A DNA stretch of 64,000 bases from the NCBI RefSeq assembly GCF_001606025.1, contig NZ_CP014945.1, positions 1,612,001 to 1,676,000 on the forward strand, given 5' to 3'. The notes beneath the pieces are model-generated. The model had not been told where the DNA came from. It searched no databases and was given only the letters and a program-made list of their open reading frames with translations. Shown in pieces: positions 63,144 through 64,000 of the stretch; position 1 is the stretch's first letter, and each line of letters opens with the position of its first letter. A program made the translations under genes and the position numbers. The DNA is from Psychrobacter alimentarius (GTDB lineage: Bacteria > Pseudomonadota > Gammaproteobacteria > Pseudomonadales > Moraxellaceae).

Positions 63144-64000
63144 ACAAATAGACAACTTAATTGACCAAACCGCCATCAGTCAAGAGGCGACACCAGCAGA
63201 CAAGGGTGAGACTCACGCTAATGGCGTGATGATGGAGCTCAATTATGCCGCGCCAAGCCATGTGAGCTTATCCTCAGATCAGCAATCTGACCACACCCAG
63301 CATGTGGCATTGTTCACACAGCTAGAGCGTGATGCGGTCAGCTTTCATGGCAAGCTCAAAGATCCACTGATTTTTCGGGACAGCTTACTGGCGTTATTTG
63401 ACGTGGTCAGTAGCGATTACCGCTATGTACCAAAAGACCGTGCCGCCTATACGGTGTTTATGCAAATGCGCCGCGCCAGTCGTCATAAGAACCTATTTTC
63501 TGCGCAGCGTGATTATTTTACATGGCTGTTTGACAATGACCCTTTGGCCTTTTGTCTGCTCGACCCTATCATTCAAGTCCATCAAGCAGGCGTCAGTTTT
63601 GAGGTGTTCAGCCGTGATGAAGGCTGCTATGCGCAACTGACTTTGCAGCACGATTTGTTTGAAACAGTATCTACTCCCGTGCTTGGTACTACCAGCATTG
63701 ACTACAGTAGCGCCTTATTTGATGGTATTGAGCAAATCCGTGATCATCAAATAACCACGTTAGATATTGGTCAAGAAGCGATACGTCTAGAGCGCTCAAA
63801 CGTATCAGAGCCAAAAGATAATTCTGAGACCGAAATGGATAGCGCGGTCAATGAGGATAGTAAACAGGAAGTCATCGAAAAACGCATCAATGTACCCAAA
63901 AGTTGGATACGCGCATTATTGCAAGTACAGTCAGCAGGTCAACTGGCACAAGAACGGATTGACCTTGATCCTATTGCATTATACAACGTGTTGTTTGAGC
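63133..64000 (+). CDS. Third gene of the HEAT operon, partial, unknown function
   Basis: A reading frame opens at the ATG at 63133, inside the last 11 bp of the WD40-HEAT gene, behind AAGGA. It stays open for 289 codons to the window end, so the gene is incomplete and not seen by tools that require a stop. The N-terminal 60 residues are polar. A more conserved-looking block follows (FRDSLLALFDVVSSDYRYVPKDRAAYTVFMQMRR), then YFTWLFDNDPLAFCLLDPIIQVHQAGVSFEVFSRDEGCYAQLTLQ, an acidic linker, and WIRALLQVQSAGQLAQERIDLDPIALYNVLF. I recall similar blocks in SWIM zinc-finger proteins of MoxR-ATPase/VWA operons, but the zinc ligands would lie beyond the window. The translational overlap implies tight coupling with the scaffold protein. 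Confidence 0.85.
   Translation, partial: MTNKQIDNLIDQTAISQEATPADKGETHANGVMMELNYAAPSHVSLSSDQQSDHTQHVALFTQLERDAVSFHGKLKDPLIFRDSLLALFDVVSSDYRYVPKDRAAYTVFMQMRRASRHKNLFSAQRDYFTWLFDNDPLAFCLLDPIIQVHQAGVSFEVFSRDEGCYAQLTLQHDLFETVSTPVLGTTSIDYSSALFDGIEQIRDHQITTLDIGQEAIRLERSNVSEPKDNSETEMDSAVNEDSKQEVIEKRINVPKSWIRALLQVQSAGQLAQERIDLDPIALYNVLFE

Noticed and set aside
1..64000. CRISPR arrays, tRNA or rRNA genes
   Set aside because: No regularly spaced repeats with spacers and no tRNA-like T-loop/acceptor patterns were seen by eye; a tRNAscan run would be needed to be certain.

Overview
The window looks like chromosomal DNA of a Psychrobacter-like gammaproteobacterium (Moraxellaceae). This is inferred from moderate GC, Moraxellaceae-type gene content (acnD/prpF methylcitrate route, BenM/CatM-like LysR, many LysR-hydrolase-efflux clusters) and coding style. 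No rRNA, tRNA or CRISPR array was recognised.

Layout. 1-5.4 kb: a truncated membrane protein, a DUF2868 membrane protein, an SDR oxidoreductase, a tail-anchored ElaA-type acetyltransferase and an MsbA-like ABC exporter. 5.5-6.2 kb: an AT-rich HEPN-like gene. 6.3-13.4 kb: the 2-methylcitrate (propionate) pathway, prpB-prpC-acnD...prpF, all on the minus strand, with a yefM-yoeB toxin-antitoxin pair and its operator between acnD and prpF. 13.7-16.3 kb: an NRAMP-related transporter without the usual metal-binding motifs and a BenM/CatM-like LysR regulator. 16.5-23.5 kb: an acidic one-pass membrane protein, a DadA/PuuB-type oxidase, two EamA exporters, a LysE exporter and a divergent MocR regulator with a pair of long direct repeats between them. 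23.5-26.2 kb: a low-GC integrated remnant with a tyrosine integrase, a pseudogene broken by amber codons and a small ParB-like gene.

26.3-30.6 kb: a zinc-less MDR reductase, a glutathione S-transferase, a LysR regulator and a flavin monooxygenase. 30.9-38.6 kb: a coherent uptake and catabolic cluster (RidA, DUF1028, LysR, ArgE-like deacylase, fused amino-acid ABC permease-ATPase, class II aldolase, solute-binding lipoprotein, PhyH dioxygenase), probably for an amino-acid-like compound. 38.8-45.5 kb: hydrolase, thioesterase and HxlR genes with repeated operators, then LysR / alpha-beta hydrolase / MFS / cyclophilin-like lipoprotein. 45.7-50.2 kb: two secreted proteins of unknown role, MtfA peptidase and an AaaA-like aminopeptidase autotransporter. 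50.3-51.2 kb: a RhuM-Fic protein.

51.2-64.0 kb is the most unusual part. A 641-bp gap holds a promoter, a 131-nt near-palindrome and a terminator on the minus strand, which together look like an unannotated structured RNA. It is followed on the plus strand by an operon of very large scaffold proteins: a HEAT-like protein with a DNA-ligase-type BRCT domain, a 2559-residue WD40+HEAT protein, and a third, translationally coupled ORF cut by the window end. This operon is my best candidate for an undescribed multi-protein system.
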